64,000 nucleotides of DNA, taken from NCBI GenBank assembly GCA_005503215.1, contig SCNS01000010.1, forward strand, positions 124,001 through 188,000. The letters are read 5' to 3'. Positions 18,155-27,597 of the stretch are shown here, piece after piece. The notes beneath the pieces are model-generated. The model made no database searches. It was not told the origin of the DNA and was given only the letters and a program-made list of their open reading frames with translations. The DNA is from Sphingomonadaceae bacterium 3R27C6. GTDB taxonomy: Bacteria; Pseudomonadota; Alphaproteobacteria; Sphingomonadales; Sphingomonadaceae. Each line of letters starts with the position of its first letter. Positions within the stretch are counted from its first letter, which is position 1. The position numbers and the translations under genes are program-made.

Positions 18155-19134
18155 TGGTCGAAGCACCTCTCCTGCTTGGCGCGATCGAGGCCGGTGGCAC
18201 CAAATTCCTGTGCGGCATCGCCGACCGCAATGGCTCGGTGCTCGCCGAGGCACGTATTTCCACCACGACGCCCGATGAAACGCTGGAGGCGGCAAGCGCG
18301 TTCTTTGCCGAGAACATCGCGCGCCACGGGCCGCTCTCGGCCTTCTCGATCGGAAGCTTCGGGCCACTGTCGCTCAATCCCATCGCGCCCGACTATGGCT
18401 CGATCACCTCGACGCCCAAGGCCGGATGGCAGGATGTCGATTTGCTCGGCCACTTCCGCCGCACGATCGATGCGCCGATGGCGCTCGACACGGACGTCAA
18501 CTGCGCGGCGGTCGGCGAGCGGTTGTTCGGCAGCGGGCGGGGCCTCGATACCTTCTGCTATGTGACCGTCGGCACCGGCATCGGCGTCGGCTTGCTCGTT
18601 GGTGGTGCGCCCCATGGCGGCGCCAATCATCCCGAGGCGGGGCATATCCGACTGCCGCGCGCGGACGGCGACCATGATTTTCCGGGCATCTGCCCGTTCC
18701 ACGGCGATTGCCTCGAAGGGCTGGCCTGCGGCCCGGCGATGAAGGCACGTTGGGGGGAGGCCGCCGAAACGCTATCCGACGACCATCCCGCCTGGGACAT
18801 CGAGGCCGACTATCTCGCGGGGTTGTGCGCGACGCTCACTTACGTCGTCCGGCCCGACCGGATCATCCTGGGCGGCGGGGTCATGGATTCGCACGCGATG
18901 CACGCACGCGTCCGCAGCGCGCTGGTGGCCAAGCTCGCGGGCTATGACACCAGCATGCGCAGTCTCGACATGGATGACTATGTCGTCGCCCCCACGGCGG
19001 GACCGTCTGCAGGGCTCACCGGCGCCTTCGCCATCGCTTATCGTACCGCCACGCGCCAGTGGCCGATGCACTGGGCCGAAGCCGCGTCGGGCTCGCTCAT
19101 CGCCTCTACCGACAAGGAACTGTCCAATGCATAG
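18154..19134 (+). CDS. ROK-family fructokinase
   Basis: A 326-residue sugar kinase. LGAIEAGGTKF is the N-terminal phosphate loop; DTDVNCAAVGE holds the catalytic base; GTGIGVGLLVGG, HPEAGHIRLP and CPFHGDCLEGLACGPAM give the His/Cys zinc site and ExGH motif of ROK fructokinases. It phosphorylates free fructose (possibly also mannose or glucose) to the 6-phosphate. The start at 18154 overlaps the stop of a short leader frame; an in-frame ATG at 18097 would add 19 residues unlike the family. It overlaps the downstream porter by 8 bp. Confidence 0.9.
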   Translation: MVEAPLLLGAIEAGGTKFLCGIADRNGSVLAEARISTTTPDETLEAASAFFAENIARHGPLSAFSIGSFGPLSLNPIAPDYGSITSTPKAGWQDVDLLGHFRRTIDAPMALDTDVNCAAVGERLFGSGRGLDTFCYVTVGTGIGVGLLVGGAPHGGANHPEAGHIRLPRADGDHDFPGICPFHGDCLEGLACGPAMKARWGEAAETLSDDHPAWDIEADYLAGLCATLTYVVRPDRIILGGGVMDSHAMHARVRSALVAKLAGYDTSMRSLDMDDYVVAPTAGPSAGLTGAFAIAYRTATRQWPMHWAEAASGSLIASTDKELSNA

Positions 19135-20515
19135 CCTTTCCCATTCGGGCTCGTTCGCCGGTCTGCCGGGCGACGGCGACGCCGCGCGCGCGACCCCGGC
19201 GATCGTCCTCAGCGCTGCGGGGGCGGCGCTCGGCGGCCTGCTCTTCGGTTTCGACACGGCCGTTATCTCCGGCGCCACCCAGGCGCTCCAGACGCAGTTC
19301 GGCCTGACCGACGCGATGCTTGGTTTTACCGTCGCGTCGGCGCTGATCGGCACGGTGCTGGGCTCGCTCGTCGCGGGTGCGCCGGCGGACCGGTTCGGGC
19401 GCAAGGCGGTGATGCTGACTGTCGCGATCGCCTATGTCATCTCATCGCTCGGCACGGGTCTCGCGCCCGACCTCAACACCTTCCTTGTGTTCCGTTTCAT
19501 GGGCGGGCTGGCGATCGGCGCGGCATCGGTGGTGACGCCGATCTATATCGCGGAGGTTTCACCCGCGCGGTTCCGCGGCCGGCTTGTCGCGATGAACCAG
19601 CTTAACATCGTGCTCGGCATCCTGATCGCCTTCCTGTCCAACTACATCATCGCCGGACTGGTCTCGCCCGATGTCGCCTGGCGCTGGATGTTCGGCATCG
19701 TCGCGGTGCCTTCGGCGATCTTTCTCGCCGTCTCGCTGGTGCTGCCCGAAAGCCCGCGCTGGCTGGCGATCCACGGTCACTCCGAGCGCGCGAAAGGCGT
19801 GATGCAGCGATTGGGCTTTGCCGATCCTCGCGCCGAGCTCGCGCGTATCGAGGCGGCCGAGGCGCGCGAGGAGGCCACCGGCAAACCGCGGCTGTTCCAA
19901 AGCGCGCATTTCACGCCCGTCGCCTGCGCGATCGCGATCGCGATGTTCAACCAGCTCTCGGGCATCAACGCGTTGCTCTATTATGCCCCGCGCATCTTCG
20001 AGCTTGCCGGCGCCGGTGCCGACAGTGCGCTGCTTCAGTCGATCGCGGTCGGCGGCACCAACCTCGTGTTCACGGTGCTCGCGCTGTTTCTGATCGACCG
20101 CTTCGGCCGCAAGCCGCTGCTCTACATCGGCTCGGTGATTTGCGCCGCGACCTTGCTGCTGGTCGGCTGGCAGCTTGAAAGCGCGAACCCCGACGGGACG
20201 CTCATCCTGTTCGGCCTGCTCGGCTTCATCGCGGCCTTCGCGATGTCGCAGGGGGCGGTGATCTGGGTGTTCATCTCCGAAGTTTTCCCGAGCGCGGTGC
20301 GCGGCAAGGGGCAGGCGCTGGGCAGCACGACGCACTGGGTGATGGCGGCCGCGATCACCTGGGCCTTCCCGGTGTTTGCCGCCAGCGTCGGCGGCTGGGT
20401 GTTCGCCTTCTTCGGGGCGATGATGCTGCTCCAGCTTGTCTGGACGTGGAAGTTCATGCCCGAAACCAACGGCATCGCATTGGAAGACATGAACCTGGGG
20501 AGCGCCCGCACATGA
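19127..20515 (+). CDS. Sugar porter (MFS, SP family)
   Basis: A 462-residue twelve-segment transporter with the sugar-porter hallmarks: GGLLFGFDTAVISGA in segment 1, PADRFGRK, the YIAEVSPARFRGRLV loop, PESPRWLA, the NQLSGINALLYYAP sugar-binding segment 7 and a final PETNG. The ATG overlaps the fructokinase end by 8 bp with AAGGA upstream. In this operon it likely carries fructose, glucose or sucrose through the inner membrane by proton symport. Confidence 0.92.
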   Translation: MHSLSHSGSFAGLPGDGDAARATPAIVLSAAGAALGGLLFGFDTAVISGATQALQTQFGLTDAMLGFTVASALIGTVLGSLVAGAPADRFGRKAVMLTVAIAYVISSLGTGLAPDLNTFLVFRFMGGLAIGAASVVTPIYIAEVSPARFRGRLVAMNQLNIVLGILIAFLSNYIIAGLVSPDVAWRWMFGIVAVPSAIFLAVSLVLPESPRWLAIHGHSERAKGVMQRLGFADPRAELARIEAAEAREEATGKPRLFQSAHFTPVACAIAIAMFNQLSGINALLYYAPRIFELAGAGADSALLQSIAVGGTNLVFTVLALFLIDRFGRKPLLYIGSVICAATLLLVGWQLESANPDGTLILFGLLGFIAAFAMSQGAVIWVFISEVFPSAVRGKGQALGSTTHWVMAAAITWAFPVFAASVGGWVFAFFGAMMLLQLVWTWKFMPETNGIALEDMNLGSART

Positions 20516-22029
20516 AGAAACTGGCTATCATTCTCGCCGCTGCGGCTGTGCTCGTCCCGGCGGTTCCGGCAGCGTTCGCCCAGCAGGCCGATGAGCGGCC
20601 CGGCTATCACTATGGCCCGGCGCAGAACTGGATGAACGACCCCAATGGGCTCGTCTATTATGACGGCGAATATCATCTCTTCTACCAGTATAATCCGCAC
20701 GGCGACCGCTGGGGGCATATGAACTGGGGCCATGCGGTCAGCCCTGATCTCGTGAACTGGAAAGAGCTGCCCGTCGCGATCCCCGAAACCGACGTGATGG
20801 CGTTCTCGGGCACGGCGGTCATCGACTGGAAGAACACGAGCGGCTTCGGCAAGAATGGCAAGCCGCCGATGATTGCGATCTATACGGGGCACAATCCGAA
20901 GACGGAGCGGCAGTCCCAGTATCTCGCCTACAGCAACGATCGCGGGCGGACCTTTACCATCCATGGCGAAGTGCTGAGCAAGGGCGAGGAAAAGCATTTC
21001 CGCGACCCCAAGGTGTTCTGGCACGAACCCACCAAGCGGTGGGTGATGGTGGTGCTCCTGGCGGCGGCGAATACCGCCGAGATCTACACCTCGTCCGATC
21101 TCAAGGATTGGACACACCGCAGCAGTTTCGGTCCCGCGGGCGGGCGCGGCAAGTTTTGGGAATGCCCCGACCTGTTCGAGCTGCCCGTCGAGGGCGGCGC
21201 GCCGGGCGAAAAGCGTTGGGTGCTCAGCATCAACCTTGGCGACAATGCCGTCGGCGGCGGATCGGGCGGGCAATATTTCGTCGGCGATTTCGACGGCGAG
21301 AAGTTCACGACCGTGCCGGGCTGGCCATCCGCGCCGCAATGGATGGACTATGGCGCGGATTTCTATGCCACCATCTCGTGGAGCGACATGCCCAAGAGCG
21401 ATCCACGCCGCGTCTGGATGGGCTGGGCCAATGACTGGAACTATGCGAACTTCATCCCGACTTATCCCGCACGCGGGATCATGACGGTGGCGCGCACCGT
21501 GGCCCTGCGCAAGACGGGGGAGGGCTATCACATCCTGCAGGCGCCGGTACGCGAGCTGGCAACCCTTCGCGGCGAACCGCGGCGCGCATCCGCGCTGACG
21601 CTGTCGGAGACGCCGGTCGCGCTGCCGGTCGAGGGCGGCAAGGCCGATATCGAGCTGGAGCTCGACACCGGCACCGCCGATCAGGTGTCGATCGCGCTGA
21701 CGGACGGGCAGGGATGGCAGACGCGGATCGGGGTCAACCCCACGGCGAACGAGGTGTTCGTCGACCGCACCCGATCGGGGCCGCACTTTCACGACGGTTT
21801 CGCCAACCGTCATGTCGCGCCGGTCGATCTCAAGAGCCGCAAAGTAAAGCTGCGCGTGCTCGCCGATGAATCGATCGTCGAGGTCTTCGTCAACGATGGC
21901 AGGCAGACGATCACCGACCGCTTTTATCGTGGCGGCGGACAACTAACGTGGAGCGCGACGGCGCGCGGCGGGAAGGCCGTGATGAACCTGACCGCCTGGC
22001 CGATGCGCAGCATGGGGAGCCGTGAATGA
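20512..22029 (+). CDS. Secreted GH32 enzyme (levanase/inulinase/invertase type)
   Basis: A 505-residue protein with a classical signal peptide (cut near AAFAQ). GH32 motifs appear in order: WMNDPNG with nucleophile D43, FSG at 98-100, RDP at 164-166 with transition-state D165, and ECPD with acid/base E217, then a C-terminal beta-sandwich from about residue 350. It cleaves beta-fructosyl bonds in sucrose, inulin or levan. The length and the extra sandwich resemble exo-acting levanases/inulinases (EC 3.2.1.80). It overlaps the porter by 4 bp (ATGA) and is exported to the periplasm or beyond. Confidence 0.93.
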   Translation: MKKLAIILAAAAVLVPAVPAAFAQQADERPGYHYGPAQNWMNDPNGLVYYDGEYHLFYQYNPHGDRWGHMNWGHAVSPDLVNWKELPVAIPETDVMAFSGTAVIDWKNTSGFGKNGKPPMIAIYTGHNPKTERQSQYLAYSNDRGRTFTIHGEVLSKGEEKHFRDPKVFWHEPTKRWVMVVLLAAANTAEIYTSSDLKDWTHRSSFGPAGGRGKFWECPDLFELPVEGGAPGEKRWVLSINLGDNAVGGGSGGQYFVGDFDGEKFTTVPGWPSAPQWMDYGADFYATISWSDMPKSDPRRVWMGWANDWNYANFIPTYPARGIMTVARTVALRKTGEGYHILQAPVRELATLRGEPRRASALTLSETPVALPVEGGKADIELELDTGTADQVSIALTDGQGWQTRIGVNPTANEVFVDRTRSGPHFHDGFANRHVAPVDLKSRKVKLRVLADESIVEVFVNDGRQTITDRFYRGGGQLTWSATARGGKAVMNLTAWPMRSMGSRE

Positions 22030-22187
22030 AGCGACCACGGACACGCTGACCTGACGCCGCCGGAGCGGCGCTCAACATCCCGGAACCCATAGGCACGCTG
22101 CGGCACCCCGCCGCCAGCGAAGGGGAAGTGCGTGCCGACGCCGGGGCGAGATTTGATGGAACACAAAAACGAACAGGGAGAGTTTGT

Positions 22188-24968
22188 ATGACTGAGAGGA
22201 TGATCGGATTTCTGGCTACCGCCTCGCTTGCGGCGTTGGCCATTGCCACCCCCGCCGCTGGGCAGGAGGCGCCGGCTGTGACCCCGGATGTGGAGGAACC
22301 CGCGGCGGGTGACATCGTCGTGACGGGCTATCGCGCGGCGCTTGGCTCCGCGCAGACGATCAAGCGCAATTCGGACTCGATCGTCGACGCGATCGTTTCG
22401 GAGGACATCGGCAAGCTGCCCGACAATAATGCGGCCGAAGCGATCGCGCGCGTCACCGGCGTGACGGTGCTGCGCTACAATGACGAGGCCGGCGACATTC
22501 TCGTCCGCGGCCTTCCCGATGTCGCGACCACCTTCAACAGCCGCGAATTCTTCACCGCCGACGACCGCAAGCTGCACCTGCAGGATTTCCCCGCCGGGGT
22601 CGCCGCGGGGATCGAGGTCTACAAGTCCGGCACCGCCGACCTGATCGAGCCGGGACTTGCCGGGCTGGTCAACCTCCGTTCGCGCCGCCCGCTCGACGTC
22701 AAGGACACCGAGATCGCGGGCGAAATTCGCGCAACCTATAACGACCAGTCGAAGGCTTTCGACCCGTCGGGCAATCTGCTTCTCACCAAGCGCTGGGATA
22801 CCGGGGCGGGCGAGATCGGCGCGCTGATCAATTTCAGTTATGTCCGCACCACCTATCGCAACGCCGACCGCTATGCGGATTCGGCGGTGATCAGCCCGCA
22901 GGGGTTCAACACGGGCGATCCGGGCGACGATATCCCCGTCACGACGCCCGGCGTCGGAAATTTCCGCTTCCCCGCCAACGCCGGCAACTTCTACGAAAAG
23001 GGCGTCCGCCATCGTCCGGCGATCAACGGCACGATCCAGTGGCGGCCAACGCCCGATCTGGAATTCTACGCCGAGGGCTTGTGGCAGGCTTATCGCGGTG
23101 ACGTGATGCGCGACGCGTTCAACGTCAATTTCGAGCGGCGCAGCGCCAGTGGCGTGTTGCCGACGATCTCCAATGTCGTGCTAGTGCCGGGCGAGCCGCT
23201 GAAAGCGCAGAGCTTCACCAAATCCGGCGGCTATGTCCCCGAATTCTTCCGTTCGACGCAGGACGACAGCACCGACACCTATCAGGGTGCGCTCGGCTTC
23301 AAATGGACGACCGGCCGCGCCACCCTGTCTGGCGATTTCGCCTATACGCACAGCAAATATCAGGCGCGCGAGGACAGCGTCGATGCGCAGCTCGCCACCG
23401 CCCCGACGATCAACGTCGACTGGGACGTCGGCGGCTCGGCGGTCTTCGATCTCGGCAATTACGACATCGCCAATCCGGCCAACACATTATGGCGCGGCTA
23501 TTTCCAGCGCGACTTCGTCACCAAGGGTGACGGCTATCAAGGGCGGGTCGATCTCGATCTCGAGACCGATATCGACTGGTTGCCCCGGCTCCAGTTCGGC
23601 CTCCGCGCGACCGACCGGACGTCGCTGCTCCAGAACAACAACCGCTATGCCTACACCGCTGGCCTCGGCCTCCGGCTCGACAGCTTGCCGACGGGGCAGC
23701 TCGAGCTGATCACCGACGGCTATCGCGATGATCCGCAGCGTTTCCAGAACTGGCTCGCGGCGCCGCGCGGCGCGATCCGCGACAATGTCGAACCGCTTCG
23801 CCAGCTATCCTATGCCTCGCTGCAGCAACTCGTGCTGCTCTTCCCCAATGATGGCGGCATCCGCGAGGCGCTGAGCAAGTTCGCGACGGAGGAAATTCCT
23901 TTCGACCCGTTCAATGGCTTCCGGGCCAAGGAAGCGACCTATGCCGCCTATGCGCAGGGCAAATATGAATTCGATCTGGGCGGGATCGACGTCGATGGCA
24001 CCATGGGCGTCCGCATCGTCAACACCGATGGCACCTATTCGGGTTTTTCGCGGGTCGACGGGCAACCGGTCGCGCAGGTGGCGCACCAGAATTATGTCGA
24101 TGTGCTTCCCTCGTTCCTCTCGCGCTTCCGGTTCAGCCCGCAGCTGCAGATGCGCCTGGCTTTCACCCAGACCCGAACCCGCCCCGGCTTCGGACAGCTC
24201 AATCCGTCGCTGAACATCACCCGCAACAATCCGGGGCCCGACGGATCGCCGCCGCTCTATGCGGCGTTCGGCAGCGGCGGCAATCCGGACCTCAGGCCGC
24301 TGACGTCGAAGAATTTCGACGCGACGCTCGAATATTATTTCTCGGAAAACGGGTCTGTGTCGATCGCGGGCTTCTACCGCGATCTCGACGGCTTCATCAG
24401 CAATTATACGCGCGACGTCGTCGATCCGGTCTACGGCCGCATCCAGATCAACCGGCCCGAGAATGCGGGCAAGGGCCGCATCAAGGGTGTCGAGGCATCG
24501 GCGCAGACCTTCTTCGACTTCCTGCCGGGCTGGCTGTCGGGCTTCGGCGCGCAGGCCAACGTCACCTATCTCGATGGAACCAACGCCCTGCCGCTCGCGC
24601 TCGGCGAGGGCGCGCGTCAGGTCAAGCTCACCGGTCTTTCGAAATGGGCTTACAACCTCACCGCCTTCTACGAGAAGCACGGCATTTCGGCGCGGCTTTC
24701 CTACAATCACCGGTCGGAATTTGTGACGAGCTACAACCGCAACGCCAATGAGGAGCAATATGCGGGCGAGCTCACGCGTCCGATCTCGCGGCTCGACTTT
24801 TCGATGTCCTATGACTTCATGCCGGGCCTCACGCTGGTCGGCAATGTCAGCAACATCCTCGGCAAGCCGTTCAACAACTACCGCTATTATAACGAGACGC
24901 AATTTTTCCCGCGCGATCTGCGCGTCGAGGGGCGCTATTACAGCCTCGGCCTGCGCTTCAAAATGTGA
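22188..24968 (+). CDS. Large TonB-dependent receptor (Xanthomonas/Caulobacter type)
   Basis: A 926-residue protein with signal peptide (cut near PAAGQ), TonB box GDIVVTGY and the segment IVSEDIGKLPDNNAAEAIARVTGV, the hallmark of the TonB-Xanth-Caul receptors (TIGR01782) that mostly take up plant-derived sugars. The barrel ends YSLGLRFKM. The chosen ATG follows GGGAG; the gene lies 158 bp after the GH32 gene. It probably imports fructo-oligosaccharides for the periplasmic GH32 enzymes. Confidence 0.92.
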   Translation: MTERMIGFLATASLAALAIATPAAGQEAPAVTPDVEEPAAGDIVVTGYRAALGSAQTIKRNSDSIVDAIVSEDIGKLPDNNAAEAIARVTGVTVLRYNDEAGDILVRGLPDVATTFNSREFFTADDRKLHLQDFPAGVAAGIEVYKSGTADLIEPGLAGLVNLRSRRPLDVKDTEIAGEIRATYNDQSKAFDPSGNLLLTKRWDTGAGEIGALINFSYVRTTYRNADRYADSAVISPQGFNTGDPGDDIPVTTPGVGNFRFPANAGNFYEKGVRHRPAINGTIQWRPTPDLEFYAEGLWQAYRGDVMRDAFNVNFERRSASGVLPTISNVVLVPGEPLKAQSFTKSGGYVPEFFRSTQDDSTDTYQGALGFKWTTGRATLSGDFAYTHSKYQAREDSVDAQLATAPTINVDWDVGGSAVFDLGNYDIANPANTLWRGYFQRDFVTKGDGYQGRVDLDLETDIDWLPRLQFGLRATDRTSLLQNNNRYAYTAGLGLRLDSLPTGQLELITDGYRDDPQRFQNWLAAPRGAIRDNVEPLRQLSYASLQQLVLLFPNDGGIREALSKFATEEIPFDPFNGFRAKEATYAAYAQGKYEFDLGGIDVDGTMGVRIVNTDGTYSGFSRVDGQPVAQVAHQNYVDVLPSFLSRFRFSPQLQMRLAFTQTRTRPGFGQLNPSLNITRNNPGPDGSPPLYAAFGSGGNPDLRPLTSKNFDATLEYYFSENGSVSIAGFYRDLDGFISNYTRDVVDPVYGRIQINRPENAGKGRIKGVEASAQTFFDFLPGWLSGFGAQANVTYLDGTNALPLALGEGARQVKLTGLSKWAYNLTAFYEKHGISARLSYNHRSEFVTSYNRNANEEQYAGELTRPISRLDFSMSYDFMPGLTLVGNVSNILGKPFNNYRYYNETQFFPRDLRVEGRYYSLGLRFKM

Positions 24969-24976
24969 TCGCCGAC

Positions 24977-24998
24977 CCCGCCGGCGCGAGCCGGCGGG
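24977..24998 (+). other. Intercistronic hairpin between receptor and lipoprotein genes
   Basis: A perfect 9-bp GC stem, CCCGCCGGC and GCCGGCGGG, with loop GCGA, begins 8 bases after the receptor stop. No T-run follows. Such a hairpin may protect the upstream mRNA 3' end or lower expression of the lipoprotein gene. Confidence 0.55.
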
Positions 24999-25035
24999 AC
25001 ACGGAACCCCTGCATCCTTGTCCGGGAGCTTCATC

Positions 25036-26502
25036 ATGCGAAACGCGCGCGCGCGGCTGACAATGCCGCTCACCCTCTTCTTTGCGCCCTTCATCGTCGG
25101 CTGCGGATCCGACGCGCCCGCGGTGGAGTCCGGGCCGGTCGTGACCGTTCCCACGCCGACACCCGCCCCGTCACCAACGCCAACGCCACCACCCAATCCG
25201 GGCGCGACCGCAGCGCCTGTGTTCTTCGGCCTCGAGGCACAGGGGATCGGCGATCCTAATCCCTTCTATCAGGACGGACGCTATCACGTCTTTTATCTGC
25301 AGAATGAAGGGCGTCATCCCTGGCGCGTCTCGTCGTCGACCGACCTGACCAGCTGGTCCGAACCGGTCGAGGCGGTTCCTGTGGGCCCTGCGGGCGCGCC
25401 CGATTACTGGACCGGCAGCGGCAGCGTCGTCGCCGATCCGAGAGGCGACTACCGGATCTTCTATACCGGCCATCTCCCCGGCGGGGATCCGAAGGAGATC
25501 GTGATGGCGTCGCGGGCAGACAGTCTCGCGGGTCCCTGGACCAAGCTTGCGACGCCGCGCTTCTCGGGTGTACCCGACTATGATCGCTGGGACTTTCGCG
25601 ATCCGTTCGTCTTCTGGAACGATGAGGCGAAGAGCTGGTGGATGCTGCTCACCACCCGCAAGGCCGGGCAGGCGGTCGTCGGTCTATATACTTCGCCCGA
25701 TCTCGATCGCTGGACGGCCGCGCCGCCGCTTTATGCCGAGGCGTCGCCGCTCAACCTCGAAGTGCCCGATCTCTTCCGCGAAGGCGCCGACTGGTTCCTG
25801 CTCTATTCGGACCAGCGCGACGCCTCGCGCCAGACGCGCTATCTCAAGGCGGCGACGTCTGCCGGGCCCTATGCCTATGGCACCTATGACGCGCTCGACG
25901 GGCGCGGTTTCTATGCCGGAAAGACTGCGGGGACGGGCGCGAACCGGCTGTTGTTCGGCTGGATCGCCCATCGCCGTGGCAGGCGCGACGATGCTGAGCT
26001 TGAATGGGGCGGCGATCTGGTCGCGCATGCGATCCGCCGTACTGCTGTCGGCGCGCTCGCGGTCGACATTGCCGATCCGGTCGCGCGGCAGTTCGCCACC
26101 GTCATGGGGCGGCTTTCGCCGGCCGCGCCGGGATCCGGTGAGATTGCGAAGGGCACGCGGATCACCGCCGATCTTGCCGTGCGCGCGGGCGACCGGTTCG
26201 GTATCCGCTTCACGAAGGATGGTTTCGCGGCCGCCACGGCCGAGATTGACGCGCGTGCGGGCGAGGCCCGGTTCGTCGTCGGCGGACGCACCGCCGACGC
26301 GCCGCGGGTGGCATTTCCGGCCAGCGCGGACGGCCGCTACCGCCTCGACCTGCTGCTCGATCCGCGGCAGGGCTTCGGCATCCTCTACATCAATCGCTTT
26401 CGTGCGCTTAGTTTCCGCTATTATGGTTTGAGCGGATCGGTGCCCACTTTTTATGCCGATGGCGGCTTTGTTGCTATGGAGGGCGAAGTGCGCACGAAGT
26501 GA
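25036..26502 (+). CDS. Divergent GH32-like lipoprotein
   Basis: A 488-residue protein. The N-terminus is a lipoprotein signal (APFIVGC, lipidated C23) followed by a Pro/Thr spacer (PTPTPAPSPTPTPPP). The five-bladed propeller of GH32 is recognisable but altered: GDPNPFY at 72-78 replaces WMNDPNG, RDP is kept at 188-190, and EVPD at 242-245 replaces ECPD. A beta-sandwich-like C-terminus follows. Catalytic Asp and Glu candidates are present, so activity on fructans is plausible. The ATG was chosen after GGGAG. Its place after the TonB receptor suggests a surface or periplasmic role in breaking fructan down. Confidence 0.85.
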   Translation: MRNARARLTMPLTLFFAPFIVGCGSDAPAVESGPVVTVPTPTPAPSPTPTPPPNPGATAAPVFFGLEAQGIGDPNPFYQDGRYHVFYLQNEGRHPWRVSSSTDLTSWSEPVEAVPVGPAGAPDYWTGSGSVVADPRGDYRIFYTGHLPGGDPKEIVMASRADSLAGPWTKLATPRFSGVPDYDRWDFRDPFVFWNDEAKSWWMLLTTRKAGQAVVGLYTSPDLDRWTAAPPLYAEASPLNLEVPDLFREGADWFLLYSDQRDASRQTRYLKAATSAGPYAYGTYDALDGRGFYAGKTAGTGANRLLFGWIAHRRGRRDDAELEWGGDLVAHAIRRTAVGALAVDIADPVARQFATVMGRLSPAAPGSGEIAKGTRITADLAVRAGDRFGIRFTKDGFAAATAEIDARAGEARFVVGGRTADAPRVAFPASADGRYRLDLLLDPRQGFGILYINRFRALSFRYYGLSGSVPTFYADGGFVAMEGEVRTK

Positions 26503-26589
26503 CAGCATTGTGGGAAGCGCTGCCGGGTTAATCCTATTCGGCGGAACGCCCGTGCGGTGGAGGGATCGGCTTGCGGATCAATCGCTGAC

Positions 26590-27210
26590 CTAAGCCGACA
26601 ACGTCGCGCGATAGTCGTCGACGGCCAGCAATAGCCCTTCGATCTCGGCCGGAACGATCCGGATCCGGAGGTCGTCTCGGCCATTCGGCCGCCCCTTGAA
26701 TTTGAGATCCCAGCCTTCCGCGCGGGTCATGGCGGCCCTGAGCTGGGTCTCGTCGACCGAGAAGACCAGCTTCATCGTCAGCGCGCAATCGCCGTTGAAG
26801 TCGCTATTCGGGCACATGGTGTCGTCGCCGCGCCGCGCGTGATCGAGCCGCTGTGCCACGAGGTTGCCATCGCGATCCGCGAAGTGGACCGTATCATAGA
26901 GACGCTGCGAGCCCCAATAGCGCAGCGACTGGTGCACTTCGAACCGGGTTTCGCCGGTGCGTTTGTCGACATGGGCTTCGACATGGCTGTCGAACGATGT
27001 GGAGCCATTCAGCCGCCGTTCTTTGCGAAAACCGTTGCGGGTCGAGATAATTGTTGCGAACTCCAGATCGTCGTCGTCGATCGTGGCTTTGGCGCGGAAG
27101 GCTTCCGCATCCATCTTCGCGAGCTGTCTCGGCACCGCGGGAGCGTTCGCCACCGCGGGCGAAGCCAGGACAACTGCGACCAAGCCAAGGGTCAGGCTGG
27201 AAAAACGCAC
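26590..27210 (-). CDS. Exported protein of unknown family
   Basis: A 206-residue protein with a signal peptide (MRFSSLTLGLVAVVLAS, cut near VANA). The mature part is hydrophilic, with an acidic DDDD stretch near 46 and two Cys in TMCPNSDFNGDCALTMKL that could form a disulfide. I recognise no domain. It is read divergently from the two-component genes at 27598, and a TGTTTC-type box on its strand lies about 95 bp upstream (27305-27319), so the response regulator may control it. Confidence 0.7.
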   Translation of the reverse strand: MRFSSLTLGLVAVVLASPAVANAPAVPRQLAKMDAEAFRAKATIDDDDLEFATIISTRNGFRKERRLNGSTSFDSHVEAHVDKRTGETRFEVHQSLRYWGSQRLYDTVHFADRDGNLVAQRLDHARRGDDTMCPNSDFNGDCALTMKLVFSVDETQLRAAMTRAEGWDLKFKGRPNGRDDLRIRIVPAEIEGLLLAVDDYRATLSA

Positions 27211-27597
27211 GAGTGAAACTCCTTAAGACCATGAAACCGGCGGGGGGGATGCCGCCATGGCTCGAGCAAATACCGAGCGAACAATGCAGTCAGGTGTCGC
27301 CAACGTAAGGAAACATTGCTGAACTGCGCGGGTGGTCTCAGCCATCAGGCAGCTCGATCGGATTTTTCCGCAGCCTCTGCTCTCCCGCTGCCGACCGTCT
27401 GTCTTGTCGACAGGCCCAAATCTCGTTGCCGGGAAGCACGGGCACGTGCCGGGCATGTTGTAAGAAAATGTTTCTGCACCCACGCGCGCACTGGAAGGGC
27501 GGCGCGTCGTCCCTATCTGGAGCTGGCGGGTCGCCTGACCATCAGCCCTCCGGGCTTTCATCACCAGAGACTACGAACGAACGGCATAGATTTTCCA
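27211..27597. promoter_or_regulatory. Divergent intergenic region with response-regulator-like boxes
   Basis: About 390 bp without a gene. At 27459-27474 the + strand reads TGTAAGAAAATGTTTC: two TGT half-sites 10 bp apart, as for OmpR-type regulators. At 27305-27319 the minus strand carries a related GCAATGTTTCCTTAC. The same motif recurs twice in tandem at 29625-29661 beyond the kinase gene. No ribosome binding site is obvious before the regulator ATG. Confidence 0.55.
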
